DNA of 64,000 bases, taken from contig VGHA01000002.1 in assembly GCA_016868375.1 (NCBI GenBank), forward strand, positions 19,061 through 83,060, in the 5' to 3' direction. The DNA is from Betaproteobacteria bacterium (GTDB taxonomy: Bacteria > Pseudomonadota > Gammaproteobacteria > Burkholderiales > Burkholderiaceae_E). Made by a program: the position numbers and the translations under genes. Below are positions 28,376 through 37,811 of the stretch, in pieces. Below the pieces are notes generated by a model. It saw only the letters and a program-made list of their open reading frames with translations, had not been told where the DNA came from and did not search any database. Positions within the stretch are counted from its first letter, which is position 1, and every line of letters starts with the position of its first letter.

Positions 28376-28453
28376 TCGGCGTGTGCGTATGCCAACCATT
28401 CCGATCAATCTGCCTCCCGACGACTCTAATACCCAAGATCAGGACATCCTCCG

Positions 28454-30310
28454 ATGACATCCCAGGCTATTCGCAATATCGCAATCATTGCCCACGTTGA
28501 CCATGGCAAAACGACGCTGGTCGATCAACTGCTTCGCCAGTCCGGCATATTTCGTGTCAACCAGCAGGTCGCTGAACGCGTCATGGACAGCAACGACCTT
28601 GAACGTGAACGCGGCATCACCATCCTTGCCAAGAACTGTGCAGTCGACTTCGACGGCACGCGTATCAACATCGTCGATACACCGGGGCACGCGGACTTCG
28701 GCGGCGAGGTTGAACGGGCGCTGTCGATGGTCGATGGCGTGTTGCTGCTGGTTGATGCGGTCGAAGGACCGATGCCGCAGACACGTTTCGTCACGCGCAA
28801 GGCGCTCGCGCTGGGGTTGCGTCCGATTGTGGTGGTCAATAAAATTGATCGCCCTGGTGCCAGGCCGGACTGGGTTGTCAGCCAGACCTTTGACCTATTC
28901 GATCGACTCGGCGCAAGCGAGGAGCAGCTCGATTTTCCGGTGGTCTACGCCTCAGCGGTAAACGGATACGCGCTTGATGCGATGCGCGATCTACCTGCTG
29001 CGCAGGCCGGCGAGGCCAGCATGGCGCCGCTGTTTCGGGCAATCCTTCGCCACGTTCCGGCGCGCGCCGATGATCCCGATGGCCCGCTGCAATTGCAGAT
29101 TTCAGCGCTCGACTACTCCAGCTACGTTGGCCGTATTGGTATTGGCCGCATCAACCGCGGGCGAATCCGCCCAGGACAGCCTGTGATCATTTTGCACGGT
29201 GATGCGTCGGCGGGCGGCAAGGCGCCCATGCAGGCCAGGATCAATCAGGTGCTACGATTCAAGGGGCTTGAGCGGGTGGTGGTGGACGAGGCGCAGGCCG
29301 GCGATATTGTTGCTGTCAATGGCATCGAAGAGCTTGGTATCGGTTGCACGGTGTCTGACCCTGGGACTCCAGCCGCGCTACCCATGCTGACCGTTGATGA
29401 ACCAACCATGACGATGGAGTTTCTGGTGAACACCTCGCCAATGGCTGGACGCGAGGGGCGCTTCGTTACCAGTCGGCAGTTGCGTGAGCGCCTGGAGCGC
29501 GAGCTGAAGAGCAATGTGGCTCTGCGGGTTGAGTTCACGTCCGACTCCGACACTTTCATCGTCTCGGGGCGCGGAGAACTGCACCTCACCATCCTGATCG
29601 AAAACATGCGTCGCGAGGGCTACGAGCTGGCGGTATCCCGGCCCAAACCGCGCCTGCAGGTGGTTGATGGTGTGCGTCTTGAGCCCTTCGAAACGCTGGC
29701 AGTGGATATCGAAGATGCGCACCAGGGCGGCGTGATGGAAATGCTTGCGATGCGGCGCGGGGAACTGGTGTCGATGGAGCCCGATGGCCGCGGCCGGGTT
29801 CGGCTCGACTACCGTGTGCCGGCCCGTGGCTTGATCGGGTTCCACAACGAGTTCCTCAATCTGACGCGAGGCACTGGCATTGCGAGCCATGTGTTCGATG
29901 AATACGCACCCTGGGCGGGCGACATCGAAACGCGCCGAAACGGCGTTCTCATATCACAGGATGATGGCGCCGCAGTGACCTACGCGCTTTGGAAACTGCA
30001 GGACCGGGGAAGGATGTTTGTCAGACCCAATGATCCGGTCTACGAAGGTATGGTCATCGGAATTCATACCCGTGACAACGATCTCGTCGTGAACCCAATC
30101 CGCGAGAAGAAGCTGACCAACGTTCGTGCATCCGGGAAGGACGAAAACATTCAGCTCACCCCGCCCGTTGAATTGACGCTTGAGAAGGCGGTTGAATTCA
30201 TCGCCGATGATGAACTGGTTGAAGTCACGCCCACGTCCATCCGACTGCGCAAGCGTTTCCTCAAAGAGCACGAGCGGCGTCGCGCCTCGCGAGAAGGCGA
30301 AGCTGCCTGA
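28454..30310 (+). CDS. typA: Ribosome-associated GTPase TypA/BipA
   Basis: The product is 618 aa. The GTPase motifs are complete: [31 protein letters not shown] and [13 protein letters not shown]-like domains II, III and V follow, with the BipA-specific C-terminal domain ([19 protein letters not shown]). BipA binds the 70S ribosome and supports 50S assembly and growth at low temperature. It lies 78 bp after truB and closes the translation block. Confidence 0.97.
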   Translation: MTSQAIRNIAIIAHVDHGKTTLVDQLLRQSGIFRVNQQVAERVMDSNDLERERGITILAKNCAVDFDGTRINIVDTPGHADFGGEVERALSMVDGVLLLVDAVEGPMPQTRFVTRKALALGLRPIVVVNKIDRPGARPDWVVSQTFDLFDRLGASEEQLDFPVVYASAVNGYALDAMRDLPAAQAGEASMAPLFRAILRHVPARADDPDGPLQLQISALDYSSYVGRIGIGRINRGRIRPGQPVIILHGDASAGGKAPMQARINQVLRFKGLERVVVDEAQAGDIVAVNGIEELGIGCTVSDPGTPAALPMLTVDEPTMTMEFLVNTSPMAGREGRFVTSRQLRERLERELKSNVALRVEFTSDSDTFIVSGRGELHLTILIENMRREGYELAVSRPKPRLQVVDGVRLEPFETLAVDIEDAHQGGVMEMLAMRRGELVSMEPDGRGRVRLDYRVPARGLIGFHNEFLNLTRGTGIASHVFDEYAPWAGDIETRRNGVLISQDDGAAVTYALWKLQDRGRMFVRPNDPVYEGMVIGIHTRDNDLVVNPIREKKLTNVRASGKDENIQLTPPVELTLEKAVEFIADDELVEVTPTSIRLRKRFLKEHERRRASREGEAA

Positions 30311-30487
30311 AGCCGGTCCCGATGCCGCCGCTTCGATACAACATCCCCCTAATCTAGTGACTGCCCTATTGGCGCGCGGGCGTTTCTCCGGCATCCTTCT
30401 ACCTTGCATGGATCGGACCATTGCAAGATCAGTGTCCGTCACCAGCAAGACAGCTATCCACCCCGGATTGAACCAGGAGAGTCGAAC

Positions 30488-30907
30488 ATGGCAACTGCCA
30501 AAAAGGCCGCGAAGAAACCCGTAGCAAAGAAGGCTGCTAAGAAGCCGGCCGCCAAGGTCGCAGCGAAAAAGCCTGCAGCCAAGAAAGCGGCGGCGCCGGC
30601 CAAGAAAGTCGCTGCTAAGAAGCCCGCTGCAGCCAAGAAACCCGCAGCCAAAAAGCCCCGCACCCCTAACGCTGCCTTCATGAAGGCGCTTACCCCCAGC
30701 GCGGCACTGGCTGCGGTGGTCGGTGACAAACCGCTGCCGCGCACCGAAGTGGTCAAGAAGATGTGGGAGTACATCAAGAAGGCCAAGCTGCAGGACGCAA
30801 CCAACAAGCGTCAAATCAACGCCGATGACAAGCTGAAAGCGGTTTTCGGCAAAGCCTCGGTCAACATGTTCGAAATGACCAAACTGGTCGGCAAGCACCT
30901 TAGCTGA
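30488..30907 (+). CDS. SWIB/MDM2 domain protein with histone H1-like Lys/Ala tail
   Basis: The product is 139 aa from the ATG at 30488, which follows the SD CAGGAGA; the track's earlier start is rejected. The first about 58 residues are almost only Lys, Ala and Pro in KAAKKP repeats, like the C-terminal tail of histone H1. Residues about 60-139 form a SWIB domain (TPSAALAAVVGDKPLPRTEVVKKMWEYIKK, then DDKLKAVFG and MFEMTKLVGKHL). Similar fusions occur in chlamydiae and many betaproteobacteria, where a nucleoid role is suspected. A strong terminator follows. Confidence 0.93.
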   Translation: MATAKKAAKKPVAKKAAKKPAAKVAAKKPAAKKAAAPAKKVAAKKPAAAKKPAAKKPRTPNAAFMKALTPSAALAAVVGDKPLPRTEVVKKMWEYIKKAKLQDATNKRQINADDKLKAVFGKASVNMFEMTKLVGKHLS

Positions 30908-30970
30908 TCAGCACCGTGCTGCACTGATTGTCACGGAGCCGGTCACGGTTCCGGTTACATCGAAGCAGCA

Positions 30971-31006
30971 GAAAAGAGCGGCCTCAGTGCCGCTCTTTTC
31001 TTTTAG
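30971..31006 (+). terminator. Strong intrinsic terminator after the SWIB gene
   Basis: GAAAAGAGCGGC (30971-30982) pairs perfectly with GCCGCTCTTTTC (30989-31000) over a 6-nt loop and is followed by TTTTA. The A-run on the other side means it can also work for the convergent minus-strand gene at 31024. Confidence 0.88.
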
Positions 31007-31023
31007 GCGAGCCTGAGGGCCGC

Positions 31024-31383
31024 TTAGTCACGGCGCGGTGACGAATCGCCTGGCGGCTTTGTTCGGATAAAGTCGCCCTCAATGATCTTGCCGGGATCTG
31101 CGACCGAAGCGCCCGTTCGCGCCTGGGTCTGTCTAAGACTCTCCTGGGTGGCGCGATCGATGGTTTCGCGTAGTTGTCGCCTTAGCCGTCGCGTTCGCCA
31201 CCAGAACCAGCCTCCGGCGATCACGCCGACCGCCAGCAGTCCAGCAAAAACAAATACCGACAGAAACAGGGCAGCGGTGATCACCGCGACGCCCAGGACG
31301 GCGCCGATGAAGCGGGTGAAAGGCCCGCCGCCTTCGATCTTCGCCTGAAACTGGAGTCGAACAGGCTTGTTGGGGTCCTGCAA
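31024..31383 (-). CDS. Small membrane protein of unknown function
   Basis: The product is 119 aa. After a polar N-terminus it has one long or two adjacent hydrophobic segments (about residues 25-61; VLGVAVITAALFLSVFVFAGLLAVGVIAGGWFWW). A basic region and an amphipathic helix with Q/T-rich character follow (RTRRLRRQLRETIDRATQESL), then a short KIIEGDFIR motif seen in similar proteobacterial hypothetical proteins. I do not recognise a function. It begins 31 bp after the AsmA gene on the same strand, so the two are probably co-transcribed. Confidence 0.75.
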   Translation of the reverse strand: MQDPNKPVRLQFQAKIEGGGPFTRFIGAVLGVAVITAALFLSVFVFAGLLAVGVIAGGWFWWRTRRLRRQLRETIDRATQESLRQTQARTGASVADPGKIIEGDFIRTKPPGDSSPRRD

Positions 31384-31414
31384 AGTGATGTCTCCCGGTT
31401 GAATGGATCAGGCC

Positions 31415-33784
31415 TTAGCGCCTGGGCCGCTGCGGTAGCAGCGCCGCGGCATCGACCTGCCAGTTGGGGTGTTTCAAAGGGCCCTGAACCTGAATTGGAA
31501 GGCTCAAACGGCTCAGAGCAGTCAACAAAGGGTCATTGCCCGGCGCTTTCAGGCCAACGCGCAGACTCGCGTCAATCGCGAGTTCGCCCAGGTCGATCAC
31601 GCCACTGCCGTTGACCTTCAATAGCGGCGTTTCGATGAGCAGGTTGCGACTGCGTGCCAGGCCTTCTCCGATCAGGAAACTTGCGCCCAACCGCGTGAAC
31701 TCTGTGATGTCTGAGGCAGGACCATGCAGCGCTTCGGTATCTTCAGGGCTGCGGCGGCGGCTGTCACGGTCTCGCAGGGCGCGCAGCGCTCTGGCCTGAT
31801 CGCGCACGACCCGCGCAAGATCGATCCCATGCAGCCTGCCGTCGGCGATGGAGAGGGATACCTCACCGCGAAGGCTTTCGGCGATATCGCCATTTTGAAG
31901 CGACCCGCTCAGTTCAGCGCGTCCCTCGACCGCGCCTTCAAAACGCCGCGTACGAGCCAGGGCTTCGAGCAACGAGCCACTGTCAATCGCGCGGGCACGA
32001 GCTGCCAGCGTGAAAGCGTGCGTATGACGGTCGTAATCGCTGCGACCGGTGAGTGTCCCGCCGTGCAACGCCATTGAAAACGACGAAAGGCGTAAGCCGG
32101 ATTCGGTCGAACTCAGCGTACCCGCTACCGCAGCCGCGCGAAGCCAGTCAGCCTTCAGTCGGCCAATCTGGAAGTCTGCGGTCCACGAGTTTCCAGCGAG
32201 CAGCGTTCGGGCGGGGCCGGACGTGCCTGGGGGCGGCGATACGGGGGGACTTGCGTTCGATGAGGCCAGTGCGGGGGATGAGGTATCGCGCACCGGCGGT
32301 GGCGGCTTGCGTGCTGAGTCGAGCGCGCTGAGTACCGCAATGACGCGGTCGACATCGAGTTGATCCGCGCTGGATGCGATCGCGAGTCGACCTTCCGGCC
32401 GAGAAGGGTCAAAGCGTGTGCGAAATTTGATGAGGCTGGACTCAAATCGTGTCTCGAAGTCGGCGTCCAGTGTTCGCGCCGAAATCTCGGTATGCACTGA
32501 ACCACTGACAGGCAGCTTGAGCGCGGGCTGCGAGCCATCCGGGCCCAGCGTGATCGTACCGCTCACCTGCCCGAGGTTGACGCTTGCAGAGTCGAGGTCG
32601 GCCCGGAGGGCGCCGGTTGCCTTGAATGAGTAATGGAGCGCGCCAGGCGTGGTTTCCGCTGACAACATGACACGACTGGCTGAGAGGTTTTGGGCGCCAC
32701 CTGACAAGCCATCCAGCGTTACCTTCAGGTCCAGATCCCGCTCGCCGCGCCAGCGGCCCGCCAATTCAATCGGCTTGCCGCGGCTGGACTGGCCGGTGAT
32801 GGCCACCTCCGACATGGCTAGGCTTGCTTCAAGCGCCTCGCCGTGGAGGCGCCCCCGGGCACTGGCCTCCACGCCGATGGCTGCGAACGTCAGACGCGTG
32901 TCGTCATAGTCAAGGCTGGTGCCGCGAGCGTGCGCGGTGTCAAGTGACCAGGCCGGGCCGCCTGCCTTGATTCCGATTGCAAAGGACTCGATGCGACCGA
33001 CCAACCCAGGTCGGCCAAGCGTCACTGCAATCCGACGGGCGCGCGCGTTGGCGTCTAGGGGTTTGCCATTGCTGAACCCGCGCACGCTGGCCTCAACGCC
33101 GCGCAGGCCCGCGGTCCGCTTCACCGGGTCGACATCCAAGGTGCCGCTGATCCGCAATAGTGCGCTGATGCCTTCAGGTGATGCCACGACCCGGGCGCGA
33201 AGCGAGACCGGAGTCACCATTCGGGACTCGAGTTCGTCGAGCTTGAGTTCGATGTCGTCCAGCCAGACTGTGCGGCCCGTCGCGGGGTCTGAATACGCCA
33301 GGCTGGCCTCGGTCAGTTCGACCTTCCCAATCTCAATGCGGGGCGCCTTGACGGGCGGCTCGTCGCCCGGTGCGGTGTCCGGCGTGGCGGCAAGTGGCGC
33401 AATCAGGTTGTCGATGTTGCGCGAGCCGTCGGCCCGCTGTTCGATGATCATGTGCAGGCCCGAGACCCGGATTCGCTCAACGATGACCCGCCCGCGCAGC
33501 AGCGGCAGCCAGGCGATTTCTGCGTTGGCGCGCTCGAGTCGCGCTGCCTCACGATCTGATCCGACCTCGGACAAGGTTGCGCGGGGAACCGATATGGACA
33601 GGATGGGCCAGAGCGTCAGCGACATCGCACCTTGAAAGAGAAGCTCACGCCCGTAGCGCTCGCGCACGTAGTCGCGAACGTAATCACCGGCAGAGACGGG
33701 ATCGAACCTCGTGACCAGAACGGCGAGCAGTGCGCTAAACAGCGCAAGCACGACCGCCGCTGCAATCGCAATTCGAACTTTCAT
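31415..33784 (-). CDS. AsmA family protein
   Basis: The product is 789 aa from the ATG at 33784 (MKVRIAIAAAVVLALFSALLAVLV), which starts with an uncleaved-type membrane anchor; the track's start 12 codons earlier adds unrelated residues. The N-terminal AsmA domain (about 25-250; YVRDYVRERYGRELLFQGAMSLTLWPILSISVPRATLSE) and the C-terminal AsmA_2-like region (near GTLTGRSDYDRHTHAFTLAARA and DLARVVRDQARALRALRDRD) are visible. AsmA/YhdP-type proteins are long beta-rich periplasmic bridges thought to move phospholipid towards the outer membrane. It is divergent from the host-attachment-type gene. Confidence 0.9.
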   Translation of the reverse strand: MKVRIAIAAAVVLALFSALLAVLVTRFDPVSAGDYVRDYVRERYGRELLFQGAMSLTLWPILSISVPRATLSEVGSDREAARLERANAEIAWLPLLRGRVIVERIRVSGLHMIIEQRADGSRNIDNLIAPLAATPDTAPGDEPPVKAPRIEIGKVELTEASLAYSDPATGRTVWLDDIELKLDELESRMVTPVSLRARVVASPEGISALLRISGTLDVDPVKRTAGLRGVEASVRGFSNGKPLDANARARRIAVTLGRPGLVGRIESFAIGIKAGGPAWSLDTAHARGTSLDYDDTRLTFAAIGVEASARGRLHGEALEASLAMSEVAITGQSSRGKPIELAGRWRGERDLDLKVTLDGLSGGAQNLSASRVMLSAETTPGALHYSFKATGALRADLDSASVNLGQVSGTITLGPDGSQPALKLPVSGSVHTEISARTLDADFETRFESSLIKFRTRFDPSRPEGRLAIASSADQLDVDRVIAVLSALDSARKPPPPVRDTSSPALASSNASPPVSPPPGTSGPARTLLAGNSWTADFQIGRLKADWLRAAAVAGTLSSTESGLRLSSFSMALHGGTLTGRSDYDRHTHAFTLAARARAIDSGSLLEALARTRRFEGAVEGRAELSGSLQNGDIAESLRGEVSLSIADGRLHGIDLARVVRDQARALRALRDRDSRRRSPEDTEALHGPASDITEFTRLGASFLIGEGLARSRNLLIETPLLKVNGSGVIDLGELAIDASLRVGLKAPGNDPLLTALSRLSLPIQVQGPLKHPNWQVDAAALLPQRPRR

Positions 33785-33987
33785 CCCGCAAGCGTACCCG
33801 TGCGGCGGCCCCCCCAGCAAGGCGTGATCTGCCGCCGGTCAGGCTGACCGTAGCCGATCGCGTGATCATGCGGTCCGTCAAACGCCGATCGTGGATGCTT
33901 CGCTACTGTGCGACAGACGCTCCGCTGACCTGGCAGGCGACTGCTAGATTGTCGCAGCGGGTCCGTGCGTCAATCAGGAGATGAAGG

Positions 33988-34450
33988 ATGGATGCGGGGT
34001 GGTGGGTGGTCGTGGCGGACGCTTCGCGCGCCAGGATCTTCGAGGCGGCTGAGCTTCCGGAGCCGCTTCGTGAGATTGAGGATCTGGTGCAGCCCGAGGG
34101 GCGAATGCCCGAGCGCGCGCTGCAATCTGACCGGCCGGGGGCGCTCGTTCGAGAGTGTGGGTGGGGCCCGTCATGCGATGTCACCGCACAGCGGGCCGCG
34201 CGCCTCCAGCCGTCTGAAGTTTGCGCAGCGAATCGTGGATCGGATTGATCGCGGGTTGGCCGAAGGTCGGTTCAGACGACTGGCGCTGGTGGCGCCGCCG
34301 GCCATGTTGGGTGCGCTGCGTTCTTCGCTATCGCCTCAATGCAAGGCCCACTGTGAGCTTGAGCTTGCCAGCGACATCGCGCGGCTTGGGCGGGTTCAGA
34401 TCGAGCGCCACCTTGCGCACTCCGCCCAGGTTGCCCGGCGACCCGCTTAA
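33988..34450 (+). pseudogene. Host attachment (Host_attach) family protein, interrupted by a one-base frameshift
   Basis: Two frames together make one recognisable protein. The first frame (from ATG 33988, after SD GGAG) reads MDAGWWVVVADASRARIFEA to SDRPG, typical of the family's N-terminus. Homology then continues in the +1 frame as RSFESVGGARHAMSP, then FAQRIVDRIDRGLAEGRFRRLALVAPPAMLGALRSSL, to the stop at 34450. The break lies at a run of five G (34137-34141); removing one G restores a 153-aa protein of normal family length. The family is named for attachment to plant hosts and is related to archaeal/bacterial release-factor-like folds; the real function is unclear. It may be a true pseudogene, programmed slippage, or a sequencing error. 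Confidence 0.82.
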
Positions 34451-34568
34451 GCCGGGAGCACCCGACGAGCGTCGGCATGATCGATTCGTCCGAGGGGGCA
34501 TTGGCTGGGCTTACACCGAATGCGGTGCTAGGGTTACGCGTTACTCATCACCCCGCCTCGCGTCACTC

Positions 34569-35336
34569 ATGATCATCGTGCTCTCGCCGGCAAAAACGCT
34601 GGACTTTGAAACGCCTCTCGTTACCGAGCGCTTCACGCAACCGGACTTCCTCGAGGAGTCGGCCCAGCTGGTTCAGCGGCTCAGGAAGCTCCCTGCCACC
34701 CGGTTGGAGCAGATGATGGAGATCAGTCCGGCGCTGGCGCAGCTGAACGCTGAGCGGTTCCAGTCCTGGCAGCTTCCGTTCAGCCCCTCCAATTCGCGGC
34801 AGGCAGCGCTGGCGTTCGCTGGCGATGTGTATGAGGGCCTTGCAGCGCCCACGCTGGATGAACCAGCGCTCCAGTGGGCGCAAAGTCGGGTAAGGATCCT
34901 GTCCGGGCTCTATGGCCTGCTCCGACCGCTGGACCTGATTCAGCCTTACCGGCTCGAGATGGGCACACGGCTGGACACTGGTCGCAGCCCTGACCTGTAT
35001 CGCTTCTGGGGCGACCGCCTCGCCCGCACCCTGGCCACCGAGCTCGCCGAGCATCGTCATCCGGTTCTGGTCAATCTTGCCTCCAACGAATACTTTCGAG
35101 CGGTGCCACCGAAGTCGTTGGGGCTGAGAGTCATTCAGCCCGTATTCGAAGAACGGCGCGCCTCGGGCTGGAAGGTGGTGAGTTTTTCCGCCAAGCGCGC
35201 GCGGGGCAGCATGACCCGCTATGCCATCGATCACCGGGTTGAAAATCCTGACGATCTGCGCGAATTCGATGTGGATGGATACCGCTTTGACGAGGGCGTA
35301 TCGGACGCCGACACCTGGGTGTTCCGGCGCGGCTGA
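34569..35336 (+). CDS. yaaA: Peroxide stress protein YaaA
   Basis: The product is 255 aa from the ATG at 34569 (MIIVLSPAKTLDFETP), the standard family start; the track's much longer version reads through the previous region. Signature segments include FSPSNSRQAALAFAGDVYEGL, RILSGLYGLLRPLDLIQPYRLEMG, and VSFSAKRARGSMTRYAI. In E. coli YaaA lowers free intracellular iron and limits Fenton damage under H2O2; the fold binds DNA. It is convergent with murB, with a small hairpin (TCGGG-acataa-CCCGA at 35340-35355) between them. Confidence 0.95.
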   Translation: MIIVLSPAKTLDFETPLVTERFTQPDFLEESAQLVQRLRKLPATRLEQMMEISPALAQLNAERFQSWQLPFSPSNSRQAALAFAGDVYEGLAAPTLDEPALQWAQSRVRILSGLYGLLRPLDLIQPYRLEMGTRLDTGRSPDLYRFWGDRLARTLATELAEHRHPVLVNLASNEYFRAVPPKSLGLRVIQPVFEERRASGWKVVSFSAKRARGSMTRYAIDHRVENPDDLREFDVDGYRFDEGVSDADTWVFRRG

Positions 35337-35359
35337 TACTCGGGACATAACCCGACGCG

Positions 35360-36406
35360 TCAGACGATGACGACTTCGGGCTCGAGCGAGACGCCGAACT
35401 GTGCGGCGACCGACTCGCGAATCTCGGCGGCGAGCGCTGCGATGTCCGAGCCACGGGCGCTGCCGTGATTGACCAGTACCAGCGCGTGGTTCGCGTGAAC
35501 GCCCGCATCGCCGCGCCGCACGCCCTTCCAGCCGCATCGCTCAATCAGCCAGGCTGCGGCAATTTTGATCTGACCGGGCTGGCTGGGGTCGGGATAGGCG
35601 GGCAGTTGCGGATACTGCGCCTGCAGCGATTGCGCCCGAGCGGCGCTGATGACCGGGTTACGGAAAAAGCTTCCGGCATTACCGAGCTTTGCGGGGTCAG
35701 GGAGTTTGCGCCGCCGGATGGCACAGACCGCGTCGGCGATCTGCTCCGGTGTAGGCGGCTCAGTGCGATTGGCGAACGCTGTCCGCAGATCGGGATAGGT
35801 CAGGCGCGGGCAGGGCGTGCGCGACAGTGCGAATCGAACCGACAGAATCAACCAGCGCGACCCAGCCTGCGACCGCCGAAAGCGGCTGCTTCGGTAGGCG
35901 AATTCACAATCGGCGGCGGCGATGCGCTGCCGTTCGCCCGTGTCGAGCGATATCGCCTCAACCGAGTGCACATGTTCGCGTAGTTCAACGCCGTAGGCCC
36001 CGATATTCTGAACCGGGGCGGCGCCCACGCTGCCAGGAATCAGGGCGAGGTTTTCGAGTCCGTACAGGCTCTGCGATAGCGTCCAGAGCACAAATTCATG
36101 CCAGGGTTCGCCTGCTGCGGCGTCGACCAGGACAGTGGGTGGCTGAACACGCTCGGCGACTGACCCCGATTCGAGAATGGTCCGGCCCCGGGTGGTGATC
36201 CTGACGATCGTCCCGTCAAAGTCGGATGCGAACAGCAGATTGCTGCCCGCGCCGAGCAGAAGGGTTCGGCTTGCCGTGTGCGCGAGTGCCACCACCTGAT
36301 CGGCGTCGGCCTCGTGTGCAAGTTCAATCAGACGCTGCGCGCGAGCGGCTACGCCGAAGGCATTGAGAGCCGACAGGTCGGCGTTGTCAGTGATGTGCAG
36401 CGACAT
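35360..36406 (-). CDS. murB: UDP-N-acetylenolpyruvoylglucosamine reductase
   Basis: The product is 348 aa, a type I MurB like the E. coli enzyme. FAD-binding landmarks are LLLGAGSNLLFASDFDGTIVRI, LIPGSVGAAPVQNIGAYGVEL, and the catalytic serine region GNAGSFFRNP. The C-terminus has GVHANHALVLVNHG and the late Glu in LEPEVVIV. It reduces UDP-GlcNAc-enolpyruvate to UDP-MurNAc with NADPH in the cytosol. It lies 20 bp after scpA on the same strand. Confidence 0.97.
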   Translation of the reverse strand: MSLHITDNADLSALNAFGVAARAQRLIELAHEADADQVVALAHTASRTLLLGAGSNLLFASDFDGTIVRITTRGRTILESGSVAERVQPPTVLVDAAAGEPWHEFVLWTLSQSLYGLENLALIPGSVGAAPVQNIGAYGVELREHVHSVEAISLDTGERQRIAAADCEFAYRSSRFRRSQAGSRWLILSVRFALSRTPCPRLTYPDLRTAFANRTEPPTPEQIADAVCAIRRRKLPDPAKLGNAGSFFRNPVISAARAQSLQAQYPQLPAYPDPSQPGQIKIAAAWLIERCGWKGVRRGDAGVHANHALVLVNHGSARGSDIAALAAEIRESVAAQFGVSLEPEVVIV

Positions 36407-36426
36407 CCGGTGTTAGCCAGCGGCAA

Positions 36427-37353
36427 TCAGCTGGGCCGGTAGGCCAGCCGCACATAAATCGGCGCGAAGGCCTCGGCCTGGGTGATTTCAACCAGCGACT
36501 CGCGGGCAAGCTCGAGCAGCGCGATGAACGTGACCACAATGGCCTGTGGACCCTGGTCGACTTCGAACAGGTCTTCGAACTCGGCGAATCGCCGGTTGTG
36601 CAGGTTTCTGAGGATGCGCGTCATGAAATCACGCACCGACAACTGCTCCCGGCTGATCCGGTGATGCTGCACCAGGCTTGCCCGGCGAAGAATGTCGGCC
36701 CAGGCGTTGCGCAGATCATCCAGGCTGACCTCGGGCAGTCTGACCACGCCTTCGGTTTGCAGCATCGCCGCAGCGGGCAGGAAATCGCGCCCTGCCTGCG
36801 GCAGTGTTTCCAGGCGCTGGGCGGCAAGCTTGATGTTCTCGTATTCGATCAAGCGCCGGGCAAGCTCTGCCCGGGGGTCGGCCGCTTCTTCCTCGCCGTC
36901 GGCGCGCTTCACCGGAAGCAACATTCGCGACTTGATGTCGATCAGCAGCGCCGCCATCAGGAGATAGTCGGCAGCAAGTTCAAGGTCGCGCTCACGGATC
37001 TGATCGATGTAAGTCAGATACTGCCGCGTGACCTCGGCCATGGGAATATCAAAGATGTTGAAATTCTGCTTACGAATCAGATAGAGCAGCAGATCAAGTG
37101 GGCCCTCGAACGACTCCAGGTAGACCTCGAGCGCGTCGGGCGGGATGAACAGATCCTGCGGCAGAGACTCGAGTGGTGACCCGTAAAGCCGGGCCACGAT
37201 GCGAAGCTCAAGCTGCTCTGGTTCGCGCGATGCCGCGCCTGCCGGTGCGGGCTCCGCCGATGTGACGATGTCGGGCGGCACCGCATGGGCCGCGCCGGCG
37301 TCTGCCGTGGCTGCCGCGTCGGTCTCAGCGGTTGACGGGGCGCCGGCAGTCAA
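36427..37353 (-). CDS. scpA: Segregation and condensation protein A (kleisin)
   Basis: The product is 308 aa. A disordered Ala/Pro-rich N-terminus (about 1-75) precedes the ScpA core: VYLESFEGPLDLLLYLIRKQNFNIFDIPMAEVTRQYLTYI, then AADYLLMAALLIDIKSRMLLP and the C-terminal winged helix with FIALLELARESLVEITQ. ScpA is the kleisin that closes the SMC-ScpB ring. Its ATG overlaps the stop of the DUF3460 gene (ATGA). The scpB gene lies far away at 19354 on the other strand, a split common in Burkholderiales. Confidence 0.95.
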   Translation of the reverse strand: MTAGAPSTAETDAAATADAGAAHAVPPDIVTSAEPAPAGAASREPEQLELRIVARLYGSPLESLPQDLFIPPDALEVYLESFEGPLDLLLYLIRKQNFNIFDIPMAEVTRQYLTYIDQIRERDLELAADYLLMAALLIDIKSRMLLPVKRADGEEEAADPRAELARRLIEYENIKLAAQRLETLPQAGRDFLPAAAMLQTEGVVRLPEVSLDDLRNAWADILRRASLVQHHRISREQLSVRDFMTRILRNLHNRRFAEFEDLFEVDQGPQAIVVTFIALLELARESLVEITQAEAFAPIYVRLAYRPS

Positions 37354-37532
37354 GGCTTCTGCAAGTACACGTAAGGGCGCTGGGCAATTCGTGACTCACG
37401 GTTGCGGCGCGTGGTGTCCACGTCCTGTGGCTTGTCCCACCAGATTGAGCGGCCGTCTTTTTGAGCCTGCTCGAGATGAGGACGCTGCTCGCGCAGCGTC
37501 TTGATGAATCGGGTGATGTCGGATTCGTACAT
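37350..37532 (-). CDS. DUF3460 small protein
   Basis: The product is 60 aa from the ATG complementary to 37530-37532 (MYESDITRFIKTLREQRPHLEQAQKDGRSIWWDKPQ); the track's upstream start is rejected because it extends past the conserved N-terminus. The family is confined to betaproteobacteria and has no known function. The protein is polar and basic with a conserved WWDKPQ motif and a C-terminal AQRPYVYLQKP. It is translationally coupled to scpA by a 4-bp overlap, so a link to chromosome organisation is possible but unproven. Confidence 0.85.
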   Translation of the reverse strand: MYESDITRFIKTLREQRPHLEQAQKDGRSIWWDKPQDVDTTRRNRESRIAQRPYVYLQKP

Positions 37533-37710
37533 TCGGGTTTCCTGGGGAATTTGCCTCGCGCGTGCGCAGACAGTATTATTGACGGTTTCCTGCCGCACGG
37601 ATCTTTACCGGATCAGGTCGGGGCCTTACCCGGGTTTGATTCAGCTGACGCACCGATCCGGCGGCCGAAGGGTGGTTCATTTGCCTGAATCATACCGGGG
37701 CCAGGGGCGA

Positions 37711-37786
37711 ACCGGACGCGTTCCGGTAACGGGAACCCGCCAGGGTCATCGCGCTTTCGGACAGGTCCGATGCGCAAGCCTGTCGG
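37711..37786 (+). promoter_or_regulatory. Structured 5' leader of the rpsF operon
   Basis: Two hairpins lie upstream of rpsF: ACCGGA/TCCGGT (37711-37716 with 37722-37727) and, further on, GACAGG/CCTGTC near 37758-37783. Many bacteria have an S6:S18-binding leader here that represses rpsF-rpsR translation. I cannot match that motif confidently by eye. Confidence 0.3.
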
Positions 37787-37811
37787 GTTCGATCACAAAA
37801 ATGGAGAGCAG

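Noticed and set aside
30497-30660. KAAK-coding region as a DNA repeat array or CRISPR
   Set aside because: The repetition follows from Lys/Ala codons; unit length varies and no spacers exist.
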